Counted from the first letter of the stretch, positions 1 through 5,438 are shown. The stretch: DNA of 5,577 nucleotides from Acidimicrobiales bacterium (GCA_024641625.1 JAHECQ010000268.1:1-5577); one strand, 5' to 3'. Translations and numbers: made by a program. The notes: generated by a model from the sequence alone, not told the origin.

Positions 1-816
1 CGCCGACAACTCCGAGACCACTGCACCCACATCCTCGGGACAAACCAGGTTCCAATCGTCGCGAGTAGCGATACCGACGATCACGTCGAATGGCGCCCTC
101 GGGCGACCCCCGGATCGCGCAATCGGTCGAGCGACACAGGCGCGGAGGCACTGAAGCGACGACGAGGTCTCGGGTTCGAGCGTGGTCGGAGGGCTCGTGC
201 GTTCGCGCCGAACGGCATCCACTGCGGTGAGCAAGTGAGGATGCAGGCACAGGCCCAGTCGCCGAGCCAGTGACGGGTGGGTCTCGTCGACGTCGACGAG
301 CACCGGTTTCGACGCCCGGTCCGAGATGGATTGCGCAAGCCCGATGGCAACCTCGGTGGCGCCCGAACCGGCGGGGCCGCCGACGGCGATGATTCGCCGA
401 TCGCCGGCAGAGCGACGCGTCGCCTGTGCAGCGGTGAGGGTGGAGAACGATCGGGCCAGGGTCGGGTCGGGCTTCTGCGAGCGAAGCAACTCGAGCAGAT
501 CCTCGACGTCCAAAGCAACGGGGGCGACGGCGGCAATACCCAGTTGGCGAAGATGCTGTCGGCCGAATCCATCGGCCTCATCGGGATCGAAGACCCCGAC
601 GACCGACACGCCGGCCTCACGGCATTGCGAGACCAAGGCGGCCGACAGCCAACTGGTGTCGTCGTCGACCACCAACACATCGAGCTTCCTGCCGACGACC
701 TCTCGACCGTCGTGCAACAGCGAAACGACGACATCGGCCACGTGATCGCGACAATGACGTTGCAGCTCACCACGCCACGACCGCGAGCTGAACGGGACAC
801 CGACGACCAGCGTCAT
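1..816 (-). CDS. CpaE-like protein (receiver-like + MinD/ParA-like domain), C-terminus beyond window
   Basis: The frame is open from an ATG at 816 to base 1 (272 codons, no stop), so the C-terminus lies outside the window. The ATG overlaps the upstream gene's TGA as ATGA, which fixes the start and suggests translational coupling. Residues about 46-112 look like a degenerate receiver fold (LDVLVVDDDTSWL, then GVSVVGVFDPDEA). Residues 141-190 look like a MinD/ParA-type nucleotide-binding domain: IIAVGGPAGSGATEVA, then PVLVDVDETHPSLARRLGL, which matches the A-prime strand. This order matches CpaE, which localises or assists Tad/Flp pilus assembly at the inner face of the membrane. The P-loop is unusual: neither the signature nor the catalytic lysine is present. 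The strand FDVIVGIAT (243-251), where Walker B Asp is expected, also lacks that Asp. Related actinobacterial proteins often have a GPxGAPGRTT-type loop. Reading-frame confidence is high; the exact role, and whether it binds ATP, is inference. Confidence 0.82.
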   Translation of the reverse strand, partial: MTLVVGVPFSSRSWRGELQRHCRDHVADVVVSLLHDGREVVGRKLDVLVVDDDTSWLSAALVSQCREAGVSVVGVFDPDEADGFGRQHLRQLGIAAVAPVALDVEDLLELLRSQKPDPTLARSFSTLTAAQATRRSAGDRRIIAVGGPAGSGATEVAIGLAQSISDRASKPVLVDVDETHPSLARRLGLCLHPHLLTAVDAVRRERTSPPTTLEPETSSSLQCLRACVARPIARSGGRPRAPFDVIVGIATRDDWNLVCPEDVGAVVSELSA

Positions 817-1460
817 GGGTGCCTCGTCGGCAGATCGACGGGTCCGACGGCAGTCGAACGCAGCAGGTGAAGGTCGCCCTCGTCGATCGCCTCGACCAGG
901 GCGAGTGCCTGGCGGGCGTCGACCTCGACGGTCACGAAATCGGCTTCGAACCTGCCACCGAAGGTGGAGGTGGAGGTTGGTGGGGTTCTGACCACCATCA
1001 ATCCAAGGGCGGTGAACGATGCCTCACCGGAGGCGCGACGGCTGATCACGTCGACCAGGTCACCGGATTCGAGACCCAACCCCGCCACGCCGGCCCGGTC
1101 GACGGGGATACTCATCGTCCGCTGATCACCCAGGCCGACTCCGATGTCCGAGCGCAGCAGCGGATCCCCGACCTGGAGTGCCCTCATCAGGACCCCGCTC
1201 GGCACGGCATCGGGCGAGACGAGTGAGTGCACCAGGTCGCTGCCGGCCGGCACCCGGATACTGGTGAAACCCGCTCGCCCCGGCCCGATCGCCGCACCTC
1301 GCTCCATCGGTTCACCGGCAATCAGCACTTCGACGCGAAGGCTGCGATCACGGAGCACTTCGGTGCTCGACAAGAAGGCACCGAGCCCGGCCAGCACCAT
1401 CAGGCCGTGACTGAGGCCCAGTCGCGACCAAAGAGCCGGCCGCATCGAATGACCTCCCAT
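813..1460 (-). CDS. SAF / RcpC domain protein, CpaB-like pilus assembly factor
   Basis: 215 aa. The N-terminus is short and basic, followed by one membrane segment (about residues 15-32). A SAF domain follows at about 42-106 (RVEVLIAGEPMERGAAI, then SGVLMRALQVGDPLLRSDI). Residues 112-203 look like the RcpC/CpaB C-terminal part (MSIPVDRAGVAGLGLESGDLVDVIS-like strand, then DFVTVEVDARQALALVEA). CpaB/RcpC proteins are periplasmic or extracytoplasmic parts of Tad/Flp pilus systems, and the adjoining CpaE-like gene, overlapping by 4 bp, supports that reading. Two starts are plausible. ATG 1460 has GGGGGAGG 5 nt upstream; ATG 1445, five codons later, has GGGAGG 7 nt upstream. I list the longer form. 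It is somewhat shorter than many CpaB proteins. The domain call is firm; the pilus role is inferred from family and context. Confidence 0.85.
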   Translation of the reverse strand: MGGHSMRPALWSRLGLSHGLMVLAGLGAFLSSTEVLRDRSLRVEVLIAGEPMERGAAIGPGRAGFTSIRVPAGSDLVHSLVSPDAVPSGVLMRALQVGDPLLRSDIGVGLGDQRTMSIPVDRAGVAGLGLESGDLVDVISRRASGEASFTALGLMVVRTPPTSTSTFGGRFEADFVTVEVDARQALALVEAIDEGDLHLLRSTAVGPVDLPTRHP

Positions 1461-1465
1461 GCCGA

Positions 1466-1473
1466 CCTCCCCC
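1466..1473 (-). promoter_or_regulatory. Ribosome binding site of the SAF gene
   Basis: GGGGGAGG on the minus strand lies 5 nt before the ATG at 1460. A second purine run, GGGAGG at 1453-1458, lies 7 nt before the ATG at 1445, so sequence alone does not settle the start. Confidence 0.6.
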
Positions 1474-1511
1474 GATCTCGTCCGGCAACCCGCCGACCGG
1501 GCCGCAAACCG

Positions 1512-1517
1512 ACCCTA
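1512..1517 (-). promoter_or_regulatory. Weak -10 candidate for the SAF/CpaE-like operon
   Basis: TAGGGT on the minus strand lies about 50 nt upstream of the SAF start, a suitable distance for a short leader carrying the ribosome binding site. The hexamer 17 bp upstream (TGGGTC) is a poor -35 match. The operon must be transcribed from somewhere in the 193-bp divergent spacer, but this exact site is only a candidate. Confidence 0.22.
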
Positions 1518-1571
1518 CGGTGTGCCATCCGAACGACCCAGGGGGCGCGAGGCCCCTTGACATTCCCAAAT

Positions 1572-1593
1572 CGGGCCGCTGGGTGCCGGCCCG
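1572..1593. other. Perfect 7-bp inverted repeat in the divergent spacer
   Basis: CGGGCCG (1572-1578) and CGGCCCG (1587-1593) are perfect reverse complements around an 8-nt loop. They sit mid-way between the SAF operon and the HTH gene. It could be an operator or a hairpin in a leader transcript. All-GC arms of this length arise by chance fairly easily in such GC-rich DNA, so function is unproven. Confidence 0.3.
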
Positions 1594-1628
1594 CCTGCCG
1601 CCCACATGGGAGAAGGACGCAGATTGCG

Positions 1629-1635
1629 GTAAACA
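1629..1635 (+). promoter_or_regulatory. GTAAACA motif in the HTH gene promoter (candidate operator)
   Basis: GTAAACA lies just upstream of the -10 candidate at 1641. The same heptamer, inverted, occurs at 2542-2548 in the promoter of the LysM gene. I saw no other copy in the window, and an AT-rich heptamer stands out in this GC-rich DNA. It could be a shared regulator site, perhaps for the HTH protein encoded immediately downstream; that is inference. Confidence 0.35.
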
Positions 1636-1640
1636 GTCGC

Positions 1641-1646
1641 TATCGT
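1641..1646 (+). promoter_or_regulatory. -10 element of the HTH gene, leaderless arrangement
   Basis: TATCGT ends 7 nt before the ATG at 1654, so transcription would begin at or within a base of the start codon. There is no Shine-Dalgarno sequence in front of the ATG, which fits a leaderless mRNA. No convincing -35 is present at normal spacing. Confidence 0.45.
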
Positions 1647-1653
1647 CGCCGTC

Positions 1654-1917
1654 ATGGTTCGGATCAAGGATGAACTCAGCGACGGATGGGATGGTGTCCG
1701 CAAGGCCTACCCCCCCATTCTCACCACCGCCCAGGTCGCCGAGATGCTCGATCTGAACGTGCGCACGGTGCTCGCCATGGCCAACGACGGACGGCTGCCG
1801 GCCAGTCGGTTGGCCGATTCACGGAAGTACCACTTCCTCCTCGAGGACGTCATCAAGACGCTCCAATCCAACCGCGTCACCGAGCAACAGCCGCAACCGA
1901 TCTCCGACACCGACTAG
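1654..1917 (+). CDS. Small MerR/excisionase-type (BldC-like) HTH DNA-binding protein
   Basis: 87 aa. Residues 22-70 form a winged helix-turn-helix of the MerR/excisionase class: ILTTAQVAEMLDL, then the recognition helix NVRTVLAMANDG, then the wing RLPASRLADSRKYHF and a closing helix LEDVIKTL. This layout resembles actinobacterial BldC (LTPAEVA... then a KYxF/RYxxxxV wing). No effector or catalytic domain follows, and the last 15 residues are polar and probably disordered. The protein is therefore likely a small transcription regulator or DNA-architectural protein. The ATG at 1654 is preferred because a -10 element sits directly before it. The gene is divergent from the SAF/CpaE-like operon and one base from the convergent gene at 1919. 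A phage excisionase is the alternative, but no integrase or attachment site is visible. Confidence 0.85.
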   Translation: MVRIKDELSDGWDGVRKAYPPILTTAQVAEMLDLNVRTVLAMANDGRLPASRLADSRKYHFLLEDVIKTLQSNRVTEQQPQPISDTD

Positions 1918-1918
1918 C

Positions 1919-2479
1919 TCAGCGGTCGAGTACCTCGAGCCAGGTCACCGCACTGAGGCGCATCAACCACGGCGCTCCCCGGTCGTCTCGACCCTCGACA
2001 TGAGCCTCGGCCACGGCCTCGATCCATCCTCGCAGGGGCGGTCCGGTCGCCTGGCCCAACGTCACCATGGCACCGTCGACCACGAACTGACGCAGCAGAG
2101 CCACGAGGGTCACCGGATGACCCGAGCCGATCGGACCGATCTCGTCGGGACGAGCCGCAACGGCGCGGACAACCGAGATGGCCGACGCCGCCACCACGAC
2201 CCTGGACACCTCGCCTGAGGAATCCACGACATCCAGACCGACCAGGTCCTGGCCGACATGTCGCACTCGACCGATGATCCGGCGGCCAGGGACCTCGACC
2301 GCGGACAGATACCCCCGATCGGAGAACGCGGCAAGCGCCTCGGGCAACGATCGAGTGGCTGCTTCGAGTTCGGCGACCGCCCGCTCTCGCTCCCTCGCAT
2401 CGAGACGCGCCTCGAGTTTGGCCAGACGAACCGCTCGTTCGTCCTCCGACGATGATCCCGCCTGGTCTCGTTGACTCAC
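1919..2479 (-). CDS. Hypothetical protein: N-terminal coiled coil, C-terminal beta-rich barrel-like domain
   Basis: 186 aa; I do not recognise the family. No other initiator lies in frame until residue 138, so the GTG at 2479 is the start; GAGGA sits 4 nt upstream. Residues about 10-42 are rich in Glu, Arg, Ala and Leu and look like a coiled coil (DERAVRLAKLEARLDARERE). Residues 67-106 form beta strands with an IIGRVRHVGQDLVGLDVVD pattern reminiscent of small Sm-like barrels. Residues 121-140 look helical, and 138-184 form a second beta-rich part (LRGWIEAVAEAHVEG, WLMRLSAVTWLEV). There is no signal peptide or membrane segment, so it is probably cytoplasmic. Good codon-level sense over the full length and a divergent promoter spacer support a real gene. 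Its setting between an HTH gene and a LysM gene suggests an accessory role, not proven. A nested inverted repeat overlaps its start codon. Confidence 0.78.
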   Translation of the reverse strand: MSQRDQAGSSSEDERAVRLAKLEARLDARERERAVAELEAATRSLPEALAAFSDRGYLSAVEVPGRRIIGRVRHVGQDLVGLDVVDSSGEVSRVVVAASAISVVRAVAARPDEIGPIGSGHPVTLVALLRQFVVDGAMVTLGQATGPPLRGWIEAVAEAHVEGRDDRGAPWLMRLSAVTWLEVLDR

Positions 2480-2517
2480 AGCATCCTCATCGGTCGAACC
2501 GTCTTCGACCTGAGTCA
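2472..2517 (-). promoter_or_regulatory. Nested inverted repeat at the GTG start of the hypothetical gene (possible translational hairpin)
   Basis: Read on the minus strand, the leader contains TGACTCA, GGTCGAA, GACGG, TTCGACC, a 13-nt segment holding GAGGA, then TGAGTCA. The inner arms (2492-2498 and 2504-2510) pair perfectly around a 5-nt loop. The outer arms (2511-2517 and 2472-2478) also pair perfectly. The second outer arm covers the last two bases of the GTG start codon, and the Shine-Dalgarno lies in the bulge between the stems. The pairing is seen directly; control of translation, or a DNA operator role, is inference. Confidence 0.5.
2484..2488 (-). promoter_or_regulatory. Ribosome binding site supporting the GTG start at 2479
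   Basis: GAGGA on the minus strand lies 4 nt before the GTG. No other usable start codon with this phase is nearby, so this site decides the start. Confidence 0.55.
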
Positions 2518-2520
2518 GCG

Positions 2521-2556
2521 TTGTCTACTGTCATAAACGGTTGTTTACTCTTAACA
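2521..2556 (+). promoter_or_regulatory. AT-rich promoter/operator of the LysM gene with direct and inverted repeats
   Basis: This short AT-rich island contains TTGTCTACTGT at 2521 and TTGTTTACTCT at 2541, a 20-bp-spaced direct repeat with 9 of 11 matches. Overlapping it is the inverted repeat TAAAC-GGTT-GTTTA (2534-2547). TACTCT (2546-2551) is a plausible -10 ending 5 nt before the ATG at 2557, and TTGTCT (2521-2526) a possible -35 with a long 19-bp spacer. No Shine-Dalgarno sequence is present, so the mRNA would be leaderless. The inverse copy of GTAAACA lies at 2542-2548. The region also must serve the divergent gene at 2479. Confidence 0.5.
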
Positions 2557-3228
2557 ATGCCACTGGACAACCAACTGATCATGCTCGAAGCCTGCCGCGC
2601 CGCGGCCATGGCCGCCGCAGCCTGGTGGCTGGTGGGCCTCGTGCTCTGGATCGCGGCCCGGCGACATCCTGGGCGACCGGTTGGCGTGTGGGCCCGCCGG
2701 GTGGCGCTTCCCGGCGCTCGGACAGCCGCCGAGCTCCTCCTGTCGATCGGACTGATCGGGTCAGGTTGCTCGACCACCTCGAACCCGGCCGGTCCTCCGG
2801 ACGAGGCGCCGCGGCTCATCTGGGTCGGACCGGCACCGAGCCCACCGAGCACCTCGACCAGCTCGGTCACCACAGCCACCACACCGGCGGACGGGTCCAC
2901 CCCGGCGACCGGATCCACTCGAACTCCGACAACCGAACCGAGCGTGCCGAGTACCGACACCCAACCGTCGGCTCCTGTCCTGCCCTCATCGGACTCCCCT
3001 CCCCCGGAACCTGCGACCGCGGCGCGGCTCGAGCACGAGGTGATCATGGGGGACAACCTGTGGGACATCGCCCGCGAGGAACTCGAACAGCGTCGGGGTC
3101 GGCCACCGACGACGGCTGAAACTGCCGAATTCTGGCGAGCCGTCGTCGAGATCAACCGCGGACGATTGCGCTCGAGTGACCCTGACCTCATCCGCCCCGG
3201 CGAGATCGTTGCGCTTCCTGCACCCTGA
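2557..3228 (+). CDS. Membrane-anchored LysM-domain protein
   Basis: 223 aa from the ATG at 2557. I chose it over an upstream in-frame ATG at 2452, which lies inside the divergent gene, because the promoter island sits between them; an ATG at 2581 is also possible. A strong membrane segment covers about residues 15-34, followed by Arg-rich residues. A second short hydrophobic stretch (58-70) ends in GSGCSTTS, which resembles a lipobox. Residues 92-157 form a Ser/Thr/Pro-rich linker of low complexity. Residues 158-222 are a LysM-type domain: MGDNLWDIAREEL, then FWRAVVEINRGRL, then DPDLIRPGEIVALP. LysM domains bind peptidoglycan. Larger LysM proteins with this domain style, often fused to a BTAD region, accompany tad loci in Actinobacteria; this one lacks BTAD. 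The likely place is membrane to cell wall; the precise role is inferred. Confidence 0.82.
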   Translation: MPLDNQLIMLEACRAAAMAAAAWWLVGLVLWIAARRHPGRPVGVWARRVALPGARTAAELLLSIGLIGSGCSTTSNPAGPPDEAPRLIWVGPAPSPPSTSTSSVTTATTPADGSTPATGSTRTPTTEPSVPSTDTQPSAPVLPSSDSPPPEPATAARLEHEVIMGDNLWDIAREELEQRRGRPPTTAETAEFWRAVVEINRGRLRSSDPDLIRPGEIVALPAP

Positions 3229-3238
3229 GACCTCGAGC

Positions 3239-3265
3239 CTCGGGTTCGATGAAGGACCCGGGTCC
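3239..3265. terminator. Hairpin and 12-bp palindrome between the LysM and helicase genes
   Basis: Bases 3239-3247 can pair with 3254-3262 as a 9-bp stem (two G-U pairs) with a 6-nt loop, starting 10 nt after the LysM stop. No T tract follows, so intrinsic termination is uncertain. The same bases contain GGACCCGGGTCC (3254-3265), a perfect 12-bp palindrome just upstream of the helicase -10 element, which could instead be an operator. Confidence 0.35.
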
Positions 3266-3275
3266 GGGGCGCGAG

Positions 3276-3281
3276 TAGAGT
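3276..3281 (+). promoter_or_regulatory. -10 element of the helicase gene, leaderless or near-leaderless
   Basis: TAGAGT ends 8 nt before the ATG at 3290, which places the transcript start at or very near the start codon. The -35 region at normal spacing (about 3253-3258) is not a good match. Only a weak purine run (GAGAA) precedes the ATG. Confidence 0.42.
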
Positions 3282-3289
3282 GAGAACGC

Positions 3290-5434
3290 ATGTTCGACTC
3301 CTCCGCTCCCGTCGACCTTCCCGCTCTCACCCATCCGGCGTTGGACGGGCTGAATCCAGAGCAACGGGCCGCCGCTGCGCATCGAGGGGTGCCTTTGCTC
3401 ATCGTCGCCGGCGCCGGGACAGGCAAGACCAAGACGTTGGCGGCCCGTGTCGGGCACCTGGTGGCCGAAGGCGCCGATCCCAATCGTATTCTGTTGCTCA
3501 CCTTCACCCGGCGGGCCGCTGAGGAGATGCTCTCCCGGGTCAGCAACAGTGCCACCAACCGAGCGGCTGCCCGAGTCTGGAGCGGCACCTTCCATGCCAT
3601 CGCCAATCGACTGCTTCGCCAGTACGGCGGCGCAGCCGCACTGTCGCCTTCGTTCACCGTGCTCGACCAGGCGGACAGCACCGATCTGTTCGGCATCGTT
3701 CGCACAGCCGAAGGGTTCGCCGAACGGGGAAAGCGCTTTCCCCGCAAGGAGACGATTTCTGCCATCTACAGCCGGATGGTGAACAGCCAACAGAAGCTGG
3801 GCACGGTGCTCGACGTCGACTACCCCTGGTGCGCCGACTACGCCGACGACCTCCGAACCCTGTTCGGCGCCTACACCGCCACCAAACGCTCCCAGCAGGT
3901 TCTCGATTACGACGATCTTCTGCTGTTCTGGCGAGGGCTCACCGTCAGCCCGGTCGGCGGGGCGATGCGGGACCTCTTCGACCACATCCTCATCGACGAA
4001 TACCAGGACACCAATCCGATCCAGGCCGACATCATCCGTGGCATGACGCGCCCGTTCGACGACCCATGTCCCACCGAAGTGTGCGCAGTGGGGGATGACG
4101 CCCAGGCCATCTACGGCTTCCGATCGGCATCGGTCGAGAACATGTGGGCCTTCGCCGAACACTTCCCAGGCGCCCGAACGATCACGCTGGAGGAGAACTA
4201 CCGCTCGACCAGCCCTATCCTCGCAGTCGCCAATGCCGTGCTCGCCCAGGCGGCCGGGCCGAGCTTCGGCGAGGTCACCCACTTCGCCAAGGAGCTCTGG
4301 TCGACCCGCACCAGCGGCATCCGACCGAGACTCATCACCGCCTCCGACGAAACGGACCAGAGCCGATTCGTGGCCGAGGCCGTGCTCGATGCTCGCGAAC
4401 GCGGCATCGATCTCCGTGAGCAGGCGGTGCTGTTTCGTGCCGGACATCACTCCGACGGACTCGAACTCGAGTTGGCCCGACGAGACATTCCCTTCGTCAA
4501 ATACGGGGGTCTGAAGTATCTCGAAGCGGGCCACGTCAAGGATCTCCTTGCCCTGCTACGGGTGTTGGAGAACCCGGCCGACGTCCTGGCATGGCACCGT
4601 GTTCTCGCAACCCTCAGCGGCGTCGGGCCCGCCACCCTGCGCAGGCTGAACGATGAACTCGGGTTCGGGAACGAGGGCGATGCGCCGGTCGACGCTGATG
4701 GTGTGCCGACCACCCGGACCGCCAATGCGCTCGACCGCTTCCTCGACTCCGACCTGAAATTGCCCTCCGCCGCCGCCGAACAGACCAAGGAACTGCGCAA
4801 CGCGCTCGGGGCATGCGCCACCGGTTCGCTTCGACCGGCGGAGGAGATCGACCGACTCAAGCCGTTCTGCCAATTGATCTTCCCGGCGAAGTACGACAAT
4901 CCTGCACCCCGTCTCGCCGACCTCGACCATCTGGCCTCCACCGCCGGCGCCTACCGGTCACGCGATCGGTTCCTCACCGAGTTGACGCTCGACCCGCCGT
5001 CCAAGACCAGCGAACAGGCCGGCCCGCCACACCTCGATGACGACTGGCTGACGCTGAGCACCATTCACTCGGCCAAGGGAATGGAGTGGAAGAGCGTTCA
5101 CCTCATCCACGCCGCCGACGGCAACCTCCCCTCGGACATGGCCATCGGCGACAAGGCGGGTCTGGCCGAGGAGCTCCGCCTCCTCTACGTCGGCCTCACC
5201 CGCGCCCGGGACGAACTGACCGTCACCTTCCCGCTGCGCTTTCACGTTCACCGCCAGGGGCTCGACGATCGCCATGTCTACGCCCAACTCAGCCGATTTC
5301 TCGAACCCGTCCGTCCGCTGTTCGACCAGGGGCATACCGGTGCAGCAGAGGGCACGGTCGACCTCACCGATCCGATCGCGTCGGTGGGCGTGGCCGATGA
5401 GGTGGACGCCATGCTGTTCTCGCTCTGGGATTGA
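3290..5434 (+). CDS. UvrD/Rep-family superfamily 1 ATP-dependent DNA helicase
   Basis: 714 aa, complete. All SF1A motifs are present in order: Q motif LNPEQ (21-25), Walker A AGAGTGKTKT (40-49, K46), Ia LLLTFTRRAAEEM (68-80), Ib WSGTFHAIANRLL (97-109), II LIDEYQDTN (234-242), III VGDDAQAIYGFRSA (267-280), IV ITLEENYRST (298-307), V STIHSAKGMEW (590-600) and VI LLYVGLTRARDEL (631-643). The protein should translocate 3' to 5' on single-stranded DNA and unwind duplex using ATP, in DNA repair or replication. The insert FPRKETISAIYSRMVNSQQK (150-169) with VLDYDDLLLFW (204-214) is typical of a broad UvrD/PcrA-like group, so I give no gene symbol. Length is near UvrD/PcrA, with a short C-terminal tail and no HRDC or nuclease domain. 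The ATG is supported by the -10 element 8 nt upstream. The gene is co-oriented with the LysM gene but has its own promoter, and is convergent with the hydrolase. Confidence 0.95.
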   Translation: MFDSSAPVDLPALTHPALDGLNPEQRAAAAHRGVPLLIVAGAGTGKTKTLAARVGHLVAEGADPNRILLLTFTRRAAEEMLSRVSNSATNRAAARVWSGTFHAIANRLLRQYGGAAALSPSFTVLDQADSTDLFGIVRTAEGFAERGKRFPRKETISAIYSRMVNSQQKLGTVLDVDYPWCADYADDLRTLFGAYTATKRSQQVLDYDDLLLFWRGLTVSPVGGAMRDLFDHILIDEYQDTNPIQADIIRGMTRPFDDPCPTEVCAVGDDAQAIYGFRSASVENMWAFAEHFPGARTITLEENYRSTSPILAVANAVLAQAAGPSFGEVTHFAKELWSTRTSGIRPRLITASDETDQSRFVAEAVLDARERGIDLREQAVLFRAGHHSDGLELELARRDIPFVKYGGLKYLEAGHVKDLLALLRVLENPADVLAWHRVLATLSGVGPATLRRLNDELGFGNEGDAPVDADGVPTTRTANALDRFLDSDLKLPSAAAEQTKELRNALGACATGSLRPAEEIDRLKPFCQLIFPAKYDNPAPRLADLDHLASTAGAYRSRDRFLTELTLDPPSKTSEQAGPPHLDDDWLTLSTIHSAKGMEWKSVHLIHAADGNLPSDMAIGDKAGLAEELRLLYVGLTRARDELTVTFPLRFHVHRQGLDDRHVYAQLSRFLEPVRPLFDQGHTGAAEGTVDLTDPIASVGVADEVDAMLFSLWD

Positions 5435-5438
5435 CGCC

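Noticed and set aside
81..800. Long minus-strand frame of 239 codons beginning at 800
   Set aside because: It is a shifted frame of the CpaE-like gene. Its product is rich in Arg, Ser and Pro with no recognisable domain, whereas the frame starting at 816 gives a coherent CpaE-like protein and a 4-bp overlap with its neighbour.
277..870. Plus-strand frame opposite the CpaE-like gene
   Set aside because: Antisense shadow crossing the 4-bp junction of two co-directional minus-strand genes, with no domain signal.
1557..1562. Perfect TTGACA resembling a -35 element
   Set aside because: No acceptable -10 lies 16-18 bp downstream (the sequence there is around TGGGTG), and it is too far from the -10 candidate at 1641.
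1348..1605. Minus-strand frame overlapping the SAF gene start and upstream spacer
   Set aside because: Gly/Arg-rich, out of phase with the SAF protein, and it would cover the operon's ribosome binding site.
1654..1917. HTH protein as a phage or integrative-element excisionase
   Set aside because: The fold is compatible, but there is no integrase, attachment repeat, tRNA or composition shift in the window, and the neighbours fit a chromosomal locus.
2472..2517. Nested inverted repeat as an intrinsic terminator
   Set aside because: It lies between divergent starts, not after a gene, and has no T tract on either strand.
2452..2556. Upstream ATG at 2452 as start of the LysM protein
   Set aside because: It would add 35 residues without domain character, overlap the divergent gene and translate through the AT-rich promoter island.
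2986..3765. Minus-strand frame across the LysM/helicase boundary
   Set aside because: It spans two well-supported plus-strand genes and a promoter, and its composition is typical of shadow frames.
3188..4534. 448-codon open frame antisense to the helicase
   Set aside because: Long antisense frames are expected opposite a high-GC gene. The opposite strand encodes a complete helicase with every motif, and the antisense product shows no domain I recognise.
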